Positions 1 to 24,214 of a stretch of DNA of 64,000 bases are shown in pieces. Position 1 is the stretch's first letter. Every line of letters starts with the position of its first letter. The notes beneath the pieces were generated by a model. It searched no databases, had not been told where the DNA came from, and saw nothing but the letters and a program-made list of their open reading frames with translations. Source of the DNA: Parapristionchus giblindavisi (lineage: Eukaryota > Nematoda > Chromadorea > Rhabditida > Diplogasteridae); contig CALSFV010000667.1 of NCBI GenBank assembly GCA_943737045.1, positions 62,001-126,000 of the forward strand, in the 5' to 3' direction. Made by a program: the position numbers and the translations under genes.

Positions 1-24
1 TTATTATTATTATTATTATTTCAG

Positions 25-3000
25 AGTGAGTACGGCGACACAACCCTCTTGACTCATGCGCACGAAGGACTTCAATGGTTCACAGACGTGTGCTGGGACA
101 TTGAGGACACTAAAGACGCCGTCGACAGCTCGGGAGCTCCACAGAGCTCTGTGTCAGATCCGGAGAGTTCTGTGTTAGATCGAGAGAGCTCTATGTCCGA
201 GGACTCGGAGGACTCGGATGCCGACTATGACGAGTCAGGAGACGAGGAGTATGATCCGGCGAATGAAACCCGATCTCAGGGAAGAAGCTACAGCAAAGTT
301 GTTACAAGAGAAATGGTAGGCATTGCTAGTTTGCTATACTAGCCTAGTAATTATCAAGCTCTGATGCCGTATGCATGAACGCTGACAAACTTTTGTCGTC
401 GAACGTGACTTCACAAGCGTAGGTGTAGTGTGGAGTTTTCCCCAAAGATCCCTAGCTACGCTTGTGACGTCACATTTGCCGTCGAACATTTTCTCATAGG
501 TCAGGCATGGTGTATGGATATCCCATGGGATCGAGCCACCTGCAAAATTGGACCATAAATTGAGGATTTTCTTGAAATTTTCACGATTTTGGGGTACCCA
601 CATGCGTTTTTATCTCAAATTCGGGTTATCCACACGCGTTTTTTACCCTAAATCTAGGTACCCACACGCATTTGAAGGGTCCGGGATATTGATAGACGAT
701 CACTGTCATAGGCACGGAATTGTTTATTTCTACTAATTATCTATTTCGTCAGTTCGACAAGGCGCTGGAAGTCTATCGAGGCCCCAGCAGGAAGCGGAAT
801 AGCCTAGGAGAAAACGTTCGATCGCTCTCCTCGATGCAACATTCCTTCGGATGGATTACCTCGAGAAAAGTGCTCGAAAAAGTTGTGAAGTACGGGAGAA
901 CAGGTCAGCGCTTTTCTCACTATATCACTCTCAAAATCAGTTGTATGTATTGGTGTGCTGTATACAAGACTGGTACATATACTATACGGGTATACTGAGT
1001 TCATAGCATAGGTCGAATAGCTATGTTACATATATTCAAAATGCTATCAGTTTTTTTAAAATTTTTGCCGGAACGTTCGGCTCAAATGCGGTCAGGTTTT
1101 TCGATTTTTCGTTAATTTTCGGCTCAAAATGCGCTCAGGCTGCAACTGGGGTCCAAACATTATCATACTCACAATTACTAGTTCTTTTCTAAAATACAAA
1201 AAAAACAGCTAAAAACAAATATATTTAAGGTAAATTTCCCGGGGAGAAGAACGTGCAACTCCGACTTCTGGCCGATGATCTCAATAAAGAAGTGGACGGT
1301 CTTCGGGACAAAGGTCGTGAGCTGTGAGGCATTTATTTATTTGTTTATTTATTTATTTATTTAATTACACTTCTGACAGGCGCGACATTAATATCAAGTC
1401 TCTCGCTGTCAGTCTCAACAAACGGAACAAGCGATGGAAGAAGTTCAAAGTTCGAATTTTTTTTAAAAATATGACCGCATTTTGCAAAAATGTAACGTAA
1501 CTATTCGGCCTATGATGTTATTGCTAGCGACAATGCCGCTCCTCATAGGTGGAATAGCTACGTTACTGATGTACAAAATGCGGTCAAATTTTCAAAAAAT
1601 TCCAAAATCTGATCTCGTTTCCAACAAAAAAAAATAACCCAAAATGCGGTCGACCTATGCCGCTCTCACGTATGATGATATGATGTCACAGGCGACTGAG
1701 GACTGGATCCGTCATTGGAAGAAGAAGTACGCAGTGAGGAAGAGGCCTGTGATTGCGAAGAAGGATCAGGAGAAGAAGAGAGAGAAGGTTGGATCGGGGT
1801 TTAGTGAGTAGCTCGCCGTTATTTCTTATCTTCATTCTAATATCTGACCCTTATCCGTTATCGATTAAAAAATTACTTTGGACCATTCTTTTAATTTTTA
1901 TATTATTTTTCAATATAGTCATATGTATCTCTAAAATGGTGCACTTTGTAGAAAACATGCTGGGGGGAAAGGCTGCGCGCAAACCAGGGAACGGGGAGGC
2001 AAGGCTGTGCGCATGGTTATTTTTTTACGAATTCGACTGAATATTTTCCAATTTTTGCGAGGCAAGGCTATGCGCAAGGCCCACATGGGAATGCAAGTAT
2101 GTGCGCAAAAAATATTCGTTTTCACTCGCCCACCTATGGTAGAAAATAATTTTGTGATTACAGCCCTCGGTTAAGTCCCAGCAGGAGTCACTTGAAGAGA
2201 ATGCCCGCGACAGCAGCCGTACCAGACCCGTTTCGTTGGTCTGCATTGGAAATGAAGGCTGCTGTGAACCGGAGGTTAGTTGCGCGACGAGGTTGATACC
2301 TAGTCGGTACCATATCATCTTATTTTGGTGCCCCCACCCCACCTTACCGAGGCCGTATCCATGAACGCTGACAAAAGGTTTGTCGACAAGCGTGATGTCA
2401 AAACCCTAGAAGGAGGCTGTTTGCCAAAAAAATCTATGCTTGTGACATCACGTTTTGTCGGCATACAGTTTGCCACCGTTCTTGGATCGGCCTCATGCCA
2501 GATATCGATTAACCAAGAGGTTGTTCAGGGTGGCGATGAAGGTCCGAGTGGCGACCAAGTGAAGATTGAGGTGCGTAGTGTTTCACAATAAATTTTACCG
2601 ATTTGAAATTTGTGCGAAATGCTTATTAGAAAAGTATAAAAAAGAAGGATTTTAAAAGAAGGCCCATGTGTACTAAATCGATGCTGTGTTTCTATCCAAC
2701 CTGAAGAGTGAACGAAAATTTATGCTGTACTTTTAAATTTTATTTCCCTACATTAACGTTACTATATTTAGGCGGAATTCGAAGAATTCGCAGCGATGAA
2801 CAAAACGCTCGCGGTCGCGGATGGTGGTGAGGTCAAGGAGGAAGGCGATGAAGTCACCGAACCCCTGGATCCAGAAGAGTTGAAAAAAGGGGTCAGTTGT
2901 GTTTTATACCGTACTCCTTTTCCGTGGTACCGCACTCCTCACCATACCTATTGTTAACTTCATTGCGGATGTCTGTTAAAAAAATAAATAAATACAAAAT

Positions 3001-6000
3001 TTAAAAAAAACTTTAAAAAATATTTTTCTACCTTTGTTCACCACATTTACCGATAGGAAGTATCAGGAGCACCATATAACTTCTTTTTTTCTTTTATTGT
3101 TAATAGAAAGACATTTTTCATTCGAATTTAAATGTGCATTTATAATTTATAATATTAATAATTCAATCTGCAGATGAGATCCTCGACTCGGTTGAAGGTC
3201 ATGCGCAAGCGAGAAGTGGAGCGGAAAGTGATCCCCGTAAGTCTCTTGATCTTTGATCTTTTATGCCATAAATATGTTATAATATTTATATTTATAAAGA
3301 TTCACCTCGGTAATGTTATCCATGCTTGTTTGTTCCACTCACATTTTCCGAACCATACACTGACCGGTAATTGTTATAAACTGACATTATTTCTCTTAAT
3401 AATAATAATAATATTTATACGTATTCATGAATAAACAATGAAACGTGTGGTAAAAAAAAAGAAACGAAGTGAATCGATAAACGAAGATGATTATGCTAAT
3501 GATAATGAATTGCTCACGGGTTTAAGAATGGACTGATTAAATTTCTTATTTTCGCCTTTTCTTCTCTCTTTGTCGCCGAAATCTACAAAACCAACCCGTT
3601 TTTATATGCTTTATAAACTCACCCGGATATTCATAATGTGCTCGAAAATTTATGATTTTCAAAAAAAAATCTATGAGTTTCAACTATCGAATCCGTCCAA
3701 GAATATTCCGAAGGTGAAGCAAAGAGGTCGAAAGAAGTTGAGGAGGTATTAGGATGCATCATCTATTTATACATAAACCAGCCCGATTACGTTGTTTAAT
3801 ATGTAGAGGAACTTCAAGTTCTGAAACACAATAGAGATTGATCTCGATAATATTATACTCGTTGCAGATATCACCCCCGTGCAAGAAAAAGAAGAAGAAA
3901 GTAAAGAAGAGAAGGCCGAAAGAAGCTGAAGAGGTATTACGATGCATAATATATTTAATACATTTTTTTTTATAGTGGTTCGATTTTCGAAATATGGTGG
4001 GCCGATTTAGAAAAAAAGTCGTTGGCTCAAAATGCGGTCAGGTTTTTCGATTTTTGTGAAATTTTTGGCTCATAATGCGGTCTGGGGTGGTATTCTTTCG
4101 TCAATTTCGGCAATGCCAAAATTTTCGGCGTGCCGAAATATTTCGCGGCTTGCCGAAATATTTCACTGCTATAGCCGAAAATTATCAACCGAATCTCGCA
4201 AAAGACACATGTTTGAGAGGAGAATGTACCACCGACCATCCGCATGACAAATTATCAATCAACCACTAGACTATGTTGCTTCATTTCATTCTCTATCGTT
4301 TCTCTTCCTAGTACCTAGGAATATTGTCTCTAATTCATCATTTCCCCCGTTCTTCTCTTCTCTTGTCGGTTGATCGTGCTGCTGAGACGCCGCTCAAGAA
4401 AAGGACAAATAGCAAAAATGAAAACGATGTCATGCCGAAATCCCTTTGTTCTTCTCTCAAATATTTAGGCTTTCGAAAAAGTGTGCCGAATTTTTCTCTT
4501 ACGATGTCTAAATCATTTTGCCGAATACTTCGGCATTCGGAAGGCCTCTCTAATTTTCGGCAGACCTATCTCTCAACGTGTGCGCGAAATTTATTTCGGA
4601 ATGCCGAATAATATTTCGGCATGTGCCGAAATTGACGAAAGAATACCGCCCCTGGTTTTTCAATTTATGGGAAATTTTGGCTCAAAATGCGGTCAGGTTT
4701 TTTTTTTAATTTTAGGGAAATTTTTGCTTAAAATGCAGTCAGGCTTGGTACTTTGTAACATAGTTTTCGACCTCTGATTAGCGGGGTTCGCCTCCTCGTT
4801 TCTTCAGGGAGCATCGGAAATTGCTGTGCAAAAAGGTTTATTTTACAGTGGGTAAGGCCACGGTGGGGCAAGGATTTATGAAATTGTTCATCCGCAATCT
4901 GCTTTCAGGTCGAGGAGACTTCACTCTGCGAGATATGCAACTTGCCAATACGAAACTCGTACGTTTTACTTGTTATTTTCTCCCGTTATCTGAGAATTAT
5001 CCGCTGAAAACCTTGAATTTATAGTCCAGTTACCACAGAAAAAGACAGGATCAAAATTAAATTTTGAAAATTTCAGATAAAATTAAATATAAATTTCAAA
5101 TTAAATCCTTGATCTTGTTTATCTTTGCAGTTTACTGTACTATCACGCGAGTGATCACGTGGAGATGCATTCGTACTTCTGCCCCGTTTTCGATTGCTCG
5201 TTCTCGTGTAGGAGTAGCGGAGATGTCAGTGTTTTCATATTCTAGAGGAAATTTAGTGAAATTGTAACGAAATTTTTTTTTCTCCGAAACGGATGTTCCT
5301 AAATGTGGTGATCTTCTTTTACACCCCTTATATTCAAACGTATATTTTTTTAAAATGAAATGAATCGTCGAAGAGCAATCATACAAACATTTCCACTGTC
5401 AACGCAATCTTGATTAAAAGCCCCACCCTTGGCTGATTAGAGACTCTCCGCTCTTGCCACACTCTCCCGCAGTAAAAGAAATGGAGAGTGTGGCCAGAGC
5501 GGAGAGTTTCAAACTATTAGGTTGAGTCATAAGTCTTGTCGCATTTTTAGCCCTTTAAACAAATTTAAATAACTTTATCTCGGCAAAAGCAAATCAATCA
5601 AAGTAAGCGCCATCTGCGTCGACACACTTCCTCCAAAGTTCGGGTGGCTTGTGGATACTGGGCTCCCCGAAGGACGGCTGCTTGGAGGCAAAGAAGTTGG
5701 TCAGCCAGATTTCGACCTCCCGCTGATTATTGAAGTGTACTCCTCCGAGAGTGCGCAGCATATCGGAAAACAAGCGGTAATCGCTAGGAGAAGAGTCGGG
5801 CGAGTAGGGCGGGTGGTGCACAACGTGCCAGTCAAAGTCTAACAGGACCTTTTTGGTCGTCCTTGCTACATGGGGTCGGGCGTTGTCGTGCTGGAAGTGA
5901 ATCCGGTCGCGCAGCCAGGGAACGGATGGGGCGTTGAACTTCAGGGTCTGTAGTTGGCGAGAGTATACCGCGGCCGTAATAGTCGACCCCTGTGGGAACT

Positions 6001-8191
6001 CTCCAAATGCACCACCCAGCCTCTGTCCCACCAAACAGACAGTATGCTCTTTTTCTGGTGAAGTTCGAATTTGGCGATGGAATTGGGCTGCTCAACTCGA
6101 TCAACCCACTAAGCCCGGAGTACTACGTTGTCGTAAAGGATCCACTTTTCATCTCCAGCCATGATCCCGTCGATCCAAGCCGTTGTACGAGCGTACGAAA
6201 TTCGATTCAGACACTAGTCCGCACGGTTATCCTTCTGCTTGTCCGACAGTTGGTGGGGTAACCATCGACCCAAATTCTGGACCTTGCCAAGATCCTGTAG
6301 GCAACCAACGATGGTGGGTTAGCTTACCCCAAGACTCGTCGCCATATTACAGGTGGTAGCATAGGGGCCCACTTGGACGTGATGCTCCAGTACGTCCAAG
6401 TTCAGCTCGGGGGCCGTCCGGACCTTTGACATCGTACTCCCTTCTTCGAAGCGTTTCATGCAATGTTGCACAGTTCGCGTACTAGGGGCTTTAGTGTTGT
6501 ATACCACCGCCATGCGGATGTGGACATCGGGATGTCTGAGCTAGAATAGGAAGAAAACAACGTGATGTGTCACATGTTCACAAAACTGGGAACGAATTGG
6601 AGGCATTTCAGCTACTAGACTCGATGTAGGTACAATTCACTACTACGCTCAAAGAGTGGTATTAGTGACTTACTTACTGCCAGAACGGACGGGGTAATTG
6701 ATAACGTACGACTGAGCAGTGATACCACAAACATACTTCTTCAAAATGCGACAAGACTTATGACTCAACCTAATAGCTTGGGGTGTCGCTTTAAAAAAAC
6801 ATTGAAATTCAAAATTTACATTATTCAGGCACAGATTCATATGAGGGAAGTACACAATGATCGTAGGACTCTCGTCTCGAACGTCATAACCTACTCTGCA
6901 CCGTGCGTTTGCTATGCTCATTTGGATTGACAGACAGACGAAATGACAGAAGGATCTGACAGTTATGTTTTCTGTCACAGATAGAGAGAGACAGAAATGA
7001 CAGGGACAGACAGATGTGACCGATTAGGGCGCAGTGGATGACAAGCGTTGTACTTCGAACTAGGCGAACCAAAAAAAAACTGCGAAACCGATGACTCTTT
7101 ATAATGACAAATAGTAAAATCATTACGATCCTGACTTTTGTTTCTTTATCTATGATCGTTAACCAAATATCACCGGGTGACATCCGAACACACCAATACG
7201 ATTAATTTTTGGTGGTTACTGTGAATCATACATGGAGCTCGTGGAGCATGGAGCTGCAGGGGGCATCCGAGTAGAAAATTGCGAAAAAAGATTAATTTTA
7301 CAGGGGGTCATTAATTTTTTTAATGTCAAATAAATGCCATTTTTACATGGGGTGTTCCACCTGATTTTCGAAAATGCATTATTATACGGGGGGCACCATC
7401 ATGTATGCTGTGAATTTATTCCATTCACGCGCATTATTTGCAGTCATCAACGTCTGTTTCTGAGGGAATGTGATGCGATGATGAGGAGAACGTTTCCTGG
7501 TAGTGCGAATGATAGACAACAGGAGGAGGAGGGTAATCGTGGAAGGAAGGTCAGTATATATAATTTTATTAATATAATAAGGTTCGCATTTTATAATTTT
7601 AACTTTTATGTGCATGCAGACCCATGTTTGTACATCATAAACTATTCGTTTGTATTTATGGCATCAAAACATTTATTCCAGTATAAGAAAGGTATGATAT
7701 TGTACTTACGAAAAAAATCGATTTTATAGATAATTCATAAATTCCTGTTCCAGGAGGCTTCTCAAGCTGCTGATCATGATGGGGTCGTTGTCAAACAGGA
7801 GGCTGCAGAAGGAACTGAGGTCAGCATATTAAAACATATTTAATTTGGAAAACGATTGACATTGCTGAATCTGATAGTATTGTCATTTCGGCGATGGGGC
7901 AGAATGCTGGTCGAGGTCTCAGCACTGTGATATTGGAAAAGATCAAAGATCAAGCGCGTACGTAGTGCTACTGATATTGATACACAATGAGACCCATATC
8001 TCGGTGCTAGAGCAGCTGAGTACTACCCCGTTGCCGAAACGTCGGTTGCAGAAATGCCGTCGCCTAAATTAATTGTCACCCCCTACTCCTTTTCTGCTCA
8101 TTACGTCTTATTAATAATCTTGTTCCAGGACGCTCAAGCTGCTGTTGATTGTGAAGGGACGACTGTCAAGGAAGAGCCAGCGAGTGTATAA
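25..8191 (+). CDS. C2H2 zinc-finger protein, paralog A (5' partial)
   Basis: Unrecognised nuclear-type protein, 5' end outside the window. Exons in phase: 25-315, 753-903, 1230-1323, 1380-1449, 1692-1787, 2164-2274, 2529-2570, 2772-2891, 3174-3236, 3868-3933, 4909-4958, 5131-5224, 6829-6902, 7444-7549, 7754-7819, 8129-8191 (TAA), giving 518 visible residues. In order it has an acidic Ser/Asp/Glu-rich exon, basic helical segments, a Lys-run exon, then two Cys/His clusters. The second is a canonical C-x4-C-x12-H-x4-H finger split by the intron that holds a mariner. The C-terminus carries psi-K-x-E motifs VKIE, VKEE, VKQE and VKEE. A B-like basic exon near 3690-3745 would shift the frame here, and the model closes only if it is skipped. 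Tandem paralog of the gene at 11467-24042. Function unknown; DNA binding is inferred from the fingers. Confidence 0.8.
362..520. mobile_element. degenerate CRE-containing MITE
   Basis: Intronic segment beginning with a GCCGTATGCATGAACGCTGA-like end and holding an internal palindrome around CGCTTGTGACGTCAC. It is related to the copies at 2349-2494, 11976-12047 and 57244-57370. The right end is not clear, so the extent is approximate. Confidence 0.4.
1009..1660. repeat. dispersed 'AAAATGCGGTCAGG' intronic repeats
   Basis: On both sides of the 1230-1449 exon pair the introns hold several copies, in both orientations, of a motif family built from CATAGGTCGAATAGCTA, GGCTCAAAATGCGGTCAGG and TTTTTCGATTTTT. 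Related copies recur at 4024-4743 and 14540-15035. Probably fragments of one MITE family; no complete ends were found here. Confidence 0.55.
1324..1379 (+). other. 56-bp intron unique to paralog A
   Basis: A GTGAGG...CTGACAG segment dominated by (ATTT) repeats interrupts an exon that is continuous in paralog B (12861-13024). Removing it restores GREL-RDIN in frame, and the two flanking pieces (94 + 70 bp) add up to the same 164 bp as the unbroken exon in B. Read through, it would give an immediate TGA stop. Confidence 0.8.
2349..2494. mobile_element. CRE-containing MITE, ~146 bp
   Basis: Ends are inverted (GAGGCCGTATCCATGAACGC at left, ...GGATCGGCCTC at right). The interior holds TTTGTCGACAAGCGTGATGTCA and its near reverse complement, so the whole element can fold back. 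It is absent from the corresponding intron of paralog B, so it is an insertion after duplication or a loss in B. Confidence 0.6.
4024..4743. mobile_element. foldback element within GCGGTC repeats
   Basis: Two arms around GGTATTCTTTCGTCAATTTC (about 4092-4130) and GAAATTGACGAAAGAATACC (about 4628-4648) are inverted. Both are followed by inward GCCGAAATATTTCGG-type palindromes. Direct GGCTCAAAATGCGGTCAGG motifs flank the arms. It lies in an intron of paralog A. No coding capacity. Confidence 0.55.
5517..6773 (-). mobile_element. mariner transposon, degenerate, in paralog A intron
   Basis: A 1257-bp element with near-perfect ~30-bp inverted ends (TTAGGTTGAGTCATAAGTCT), flanked by TA on both sides. 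The minus strand encodes mariner transposase pieces in different frames. Near the C-terminus an HDNARPH motif and a PPYSPDSSPSDY motif are separated so that the two catalytic Asp are 34 residues apart (DD34D). An N-terminal helix-turn-helix remnant lies at 6319-6513. Frameshifts and stops break the ORF, so it is a dead copy. Its host intron in paralog B (22388-22552) is only 165 bp and empty. Confidence 0.9.
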
Positions 8192-9396
8192 ACTACACAC
8201 GAGTTATTGATTTTTGTTATTGATCTCGATTACGATATAGGAGTAAATATTGAATGATTGATTGATTGGTTGATTGATTCATTTTTCTTCATATTGTTGT
8301 GAAAAAAACTTTTAGCTATTGTCATCGTTATAGTTATTGTTAAAGTTGTTTTTCCCCAGATAAATCGTTTGCATGCTAAATTTATGCACATTACACAATT
8401 ATAATGTTATAATTTACTTTAGATTCATTGTAAATCTCAAATTCTTTATAAAAGTATTTTTGATCTTGCTTTATCTTGGCCGATTCTGGTTGTGTTTTAT
8501 CGTTGATCCGTGATCTTTCATCGCCCATAGAGATACTTGATCTTTGATCTTGTGTGATCAGGTAGTCTGAATATATGAAAGAAAAGATGAGATTAGGCCC
8601 TCCGGACTGAATTGGCCTTGAATTATCACTGGCCTTCGTGTGCTTTGAACAACGGAATTAGCCTTTTTTCTTTCGTAGTGACTTGTCACCACTTTTAAAG
8701 ACCTTATCATAATCAGCACATTTATGTAGTGGCAAAATAATCACAGGAAGCTTCACATCTTTACTTACAGTGATCAAACTCCATAATTATATAATATTTG
8801 ATAGTATATTTGTATTATTAAATCATTTTGCGATTATTAAATAAAAAATGAAAATCAAGAAAAAATCAGTTTGCGATTCAACGTCGAACAATGCTGGCAC
8901 TTTGCCAAGAAATGTTTGCTTTGAAGCTGCCGGTCTTTTGCTCGATTTTTGTTGTATTTCTAAGTTCTTATTTCTGTTGTTTATCTCTATTCTCCTCAGG
9001 AGAATTCCGTCCATCGTTCGCAGCGGGTGAAAGCCAGTTAATGCTTGAAGGTGGGACTTTTCATCGGTTATTCTATCTGTCTGAGTCTTATTCATGCAGT
9101 TTTATTTCCGTTTGATATCCGGTAGACCAGCTTAATCTTAATTGTCGTTGATTTCTGATAGCACAATAAACATGCAAGACAAGGAATCCTTTGCGCATTT
9201 GTAGCACGTTGTCATGATCTGATCAGAACTGATCATATTCATAATCAAAAGTGGATCAGAACTCATGATCAGATTTTGATCGAATTACCGGACTGCAACC
9301 GTGCCATACCATCATTAGCATGTTGTGTTTCTATATAAGTTAACGATAGTTGTTTCACAATGTTCTATAGACTGTGAAAGCAAAAACGACCGTGAT
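8192..9396. other. intergenic spacer after paralog A
   Basis: No gene seen. It holds a short GATT/GGTT tract (about 8250-8280), several GATCTTTGATC-type motifs (about 8458-8560), and AT-rich sequence with AATAAA-like signals. It looks like the 3' flank of paralog A. Confidence 0.5.
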
Positions 9397-9655
9397 CCGT
9401 ATAGGACGGACAAACCAAATGACCGCGGTCGTTTGGTTCGTCCGTCCTGTAGCTTATAGGACGGACGAACCAAATGACCGCGGGTAATTTCAGTAGATCG
9501 GAAAATTTAATACTATCGGAACAAAAAATTGTGTTGTTGCGAAATTTTATCAACCGCCATTGTGCGGAATATGTCTTATTTCTTGTTTTGTTTTCAAACA
9601 GAAAAAAATATCGCTTTATACTCTCATCAATCAATCGAGTTCATTTGTTTAACGT

Positions 9656-10291
9656 TTAAGCCTAGGCGTACTATCCGCACTACTCTATTGATCCATTTAA
9701 ATATTCTGTCGATTCGGTTACTATTCACACTCAGCAGAGTTCCTTAGTTAAGGAATGCTTAGGCTTAGAGTCCGCACTACTCTATTGATCCATTTAAATA
9801 TTCTATCGATTCAGTTAGTATTCACACTCAGCAGAGTTCCTTAGTTAAGGAAAGCTTAGGCTTAGAGTCCGCACTACTCTATTGATCCATTTAAATATTC
9901 TATCGATTCAGTTAGTATTCACACTCAGCAGAGTTCCTTAGTTAAGGAATGCTTAGGCTTAGAGTCCGCACTACTCTATTGATCCATTTAAATATTCTAT
10001 CGATTCAGTTAGTATTCACACTCAGCAGAGTTCCTTAGTTAAGGAAAGCTTAGGCTTAGAGTCCGCACTACTCTATTGATCCATTTAAATATTCTATCGA
10101 TTCAGTTAGTATTCACACTCAGCAGAGTTCCTTAGTTAAGGAAAGCTTAGGCTTAGAGTCCGCACTACTCTATTGATCCATTTAAATATTCTATCGATTC
10201 AGTTAGTATTCACACTCAGCAGAGTTCCTTAGTTAAGGAAAGCTTAGGCTTAGAGTCCGCACTACTCTATTGATCCATTTAAATATTCTAT
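9656..10291. repeat. 97-bp tandem repeat, about 6.5 units
   Basis: GCTTAGGCTTAGAGTCC recurs at 9757, 9854, 9951, 10048, 10145 and 10242, exactly 97 bp apart. The first unit is the most diverged and the last is truncated. Units differ at the AAGGAATGCTT / AAGGAAAGCTT position, first alternating and then settling on the second form. This is consistent with recent unequal exchange. Confidence 0.95.
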
Positions 10292-10328
10292 CCATACATT
10301 TTCGGCGACCTCACATAATTTATATATA

Positions 10329-10619
10329 CTCAGGTGTTTGAATCCTTGCATGATCCAAGTAAAATTCGTGCAATTATTGGCATGATCATGCATGGAATAT
10401 ACTCGAATCATGCATGGAATATACTCGAATCATGCATGGATTATTTGTGATCATGCATGGATTTTGTCATTGCATGATCACGGAAAATTCGTGCATGATT
10501 ACGGAAGATCCATGCATGATCACGAACCACGGATATTCCATGCATGATCATGCATGGAATGTCGAATAATGCATGATTATACTTGTATTCGTGATCATGC
10601 AAGGATTTCAACACCAGAG
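10329..10619. mobile_element. nested MITE of GATCATGC palindromes, TA target site
   Basis: Inverted ends CTCAGGTGTTTGAATCCTTG and CAAGGATTTCAACACCAGAG are flanked by TA on each side. The interior is a dense array of CATGATCATGCATGG-like palindromes, so the whole ~291 bp can form stacked hairpins. No ORF. The TA duplication points to Tc1/mariner mobilisation. Confidence 0.75.
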
Positions 10620-11466
10620 TATAGCGGGTCGATTTTCAAAATATGACGGGTCAATTTACCTAAATGAATCTCAAAATACCTTCTTCGCTTAAATTGTAGC
10701 TTTTAGCGTAAAATGAGCGTAATATCATGGGTCGATCCTGAATATGAACCGTATATGCTGAGTCAATCCTCATATTTTGAGGGTATGAAAATGTATGATT
10801 CTATCGATTCACATGCAGGAGACAAGACGTATTCCGCAAAATGGGCGCAATTTGGCCGTACGCCGGATACAGACACGTATAAATCTGACAACAAGATAGT
10901 ACATCATACACAAAAATACTAATTGCTTATACAAGATCCCTTTCGCTACAAAATCAATTAACCGTAGCAGTTTCATACATTCCCTTACAGAAACATCGAA
11001 AAAAGAGTCTACAAAACAAGAAATAACACATAATCCGCAAAATGGCGGTCGATAAAATTTCACAACAACAAATTTTTTGTTCCGATAGTGTTACATTTTC
11101 CGATCTACTGAAATTACCCGCGGTCATTTGGTTCGTCCGTCCTGTAAGCTACAGGACGGACGAACCAAACAACCGCGGTCATTTGGTTTGTCCGTCCTAT
11201 ACGGTTAAGTAAAAACGACCGCTCAACATAGAAACTCTATCAAATGCAATCGTCTTTCGCTTGTCTTGCTATGGAAACAAAATGGCTTGAACCAGAATAC
11301 TATGGTTTATATAAAAAAAACTTCTCAATGTCTCCCATTTATTAGTAATCGTATGGAATTCCCTTGAAAGTTGTTTTGTGACTCAATCAAACCCAACCAT
11401 GTTTCGTTCTTTCGTACGCTGTGATCAAGTATGATTATTATTATCAATTTCGTATATTACAGCACC

Positions 11467-24042
<12,576 letters not shown>

Positions 24043-24172
24043 ACTACACACGAGTTATCGATTTATCGATTTTTGTTGATCTCAATTACGATATAGGTTA
24101 AAGATTTGATTGGTTGATTGATTGATTGATCGATTGATTAATTAATTGATTTATTGGTTGATTGATCGATTA

Positions 24173-24214
<42 letters not shown>

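Larger units (their letters stand above)
9397..11204. mobile_element. 1.8-kb non-autonomous TIR element carrying a satellite array
   Basis: Long inverted ends (left ~9397-9580, right ~11040-11204) start CCGTATAGGACGGACAAACC and themselves contain a smaller inverted pair (CGGTCRTTTGGTTCGTCCG). The interior holds a 97-bp tandem array and a nested MITE. No transposase is seen. AAAAACGACCG occurs just outside both ends (about 9382-9392 and 11211-11221) and may be a target duplication a few bases out, so the exact termini are uncertain by some bases. It sits between the two zinc-finger paralogs. Confidence 0.75.

Noticed and set aside
9656..10619. CRISPR-like array (97-bp repeats, then short palindromic repeats)
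   Set aside because: Units are contiguous with no unique spacers, and the host is a eukaryote; it is satellite plus MITE.
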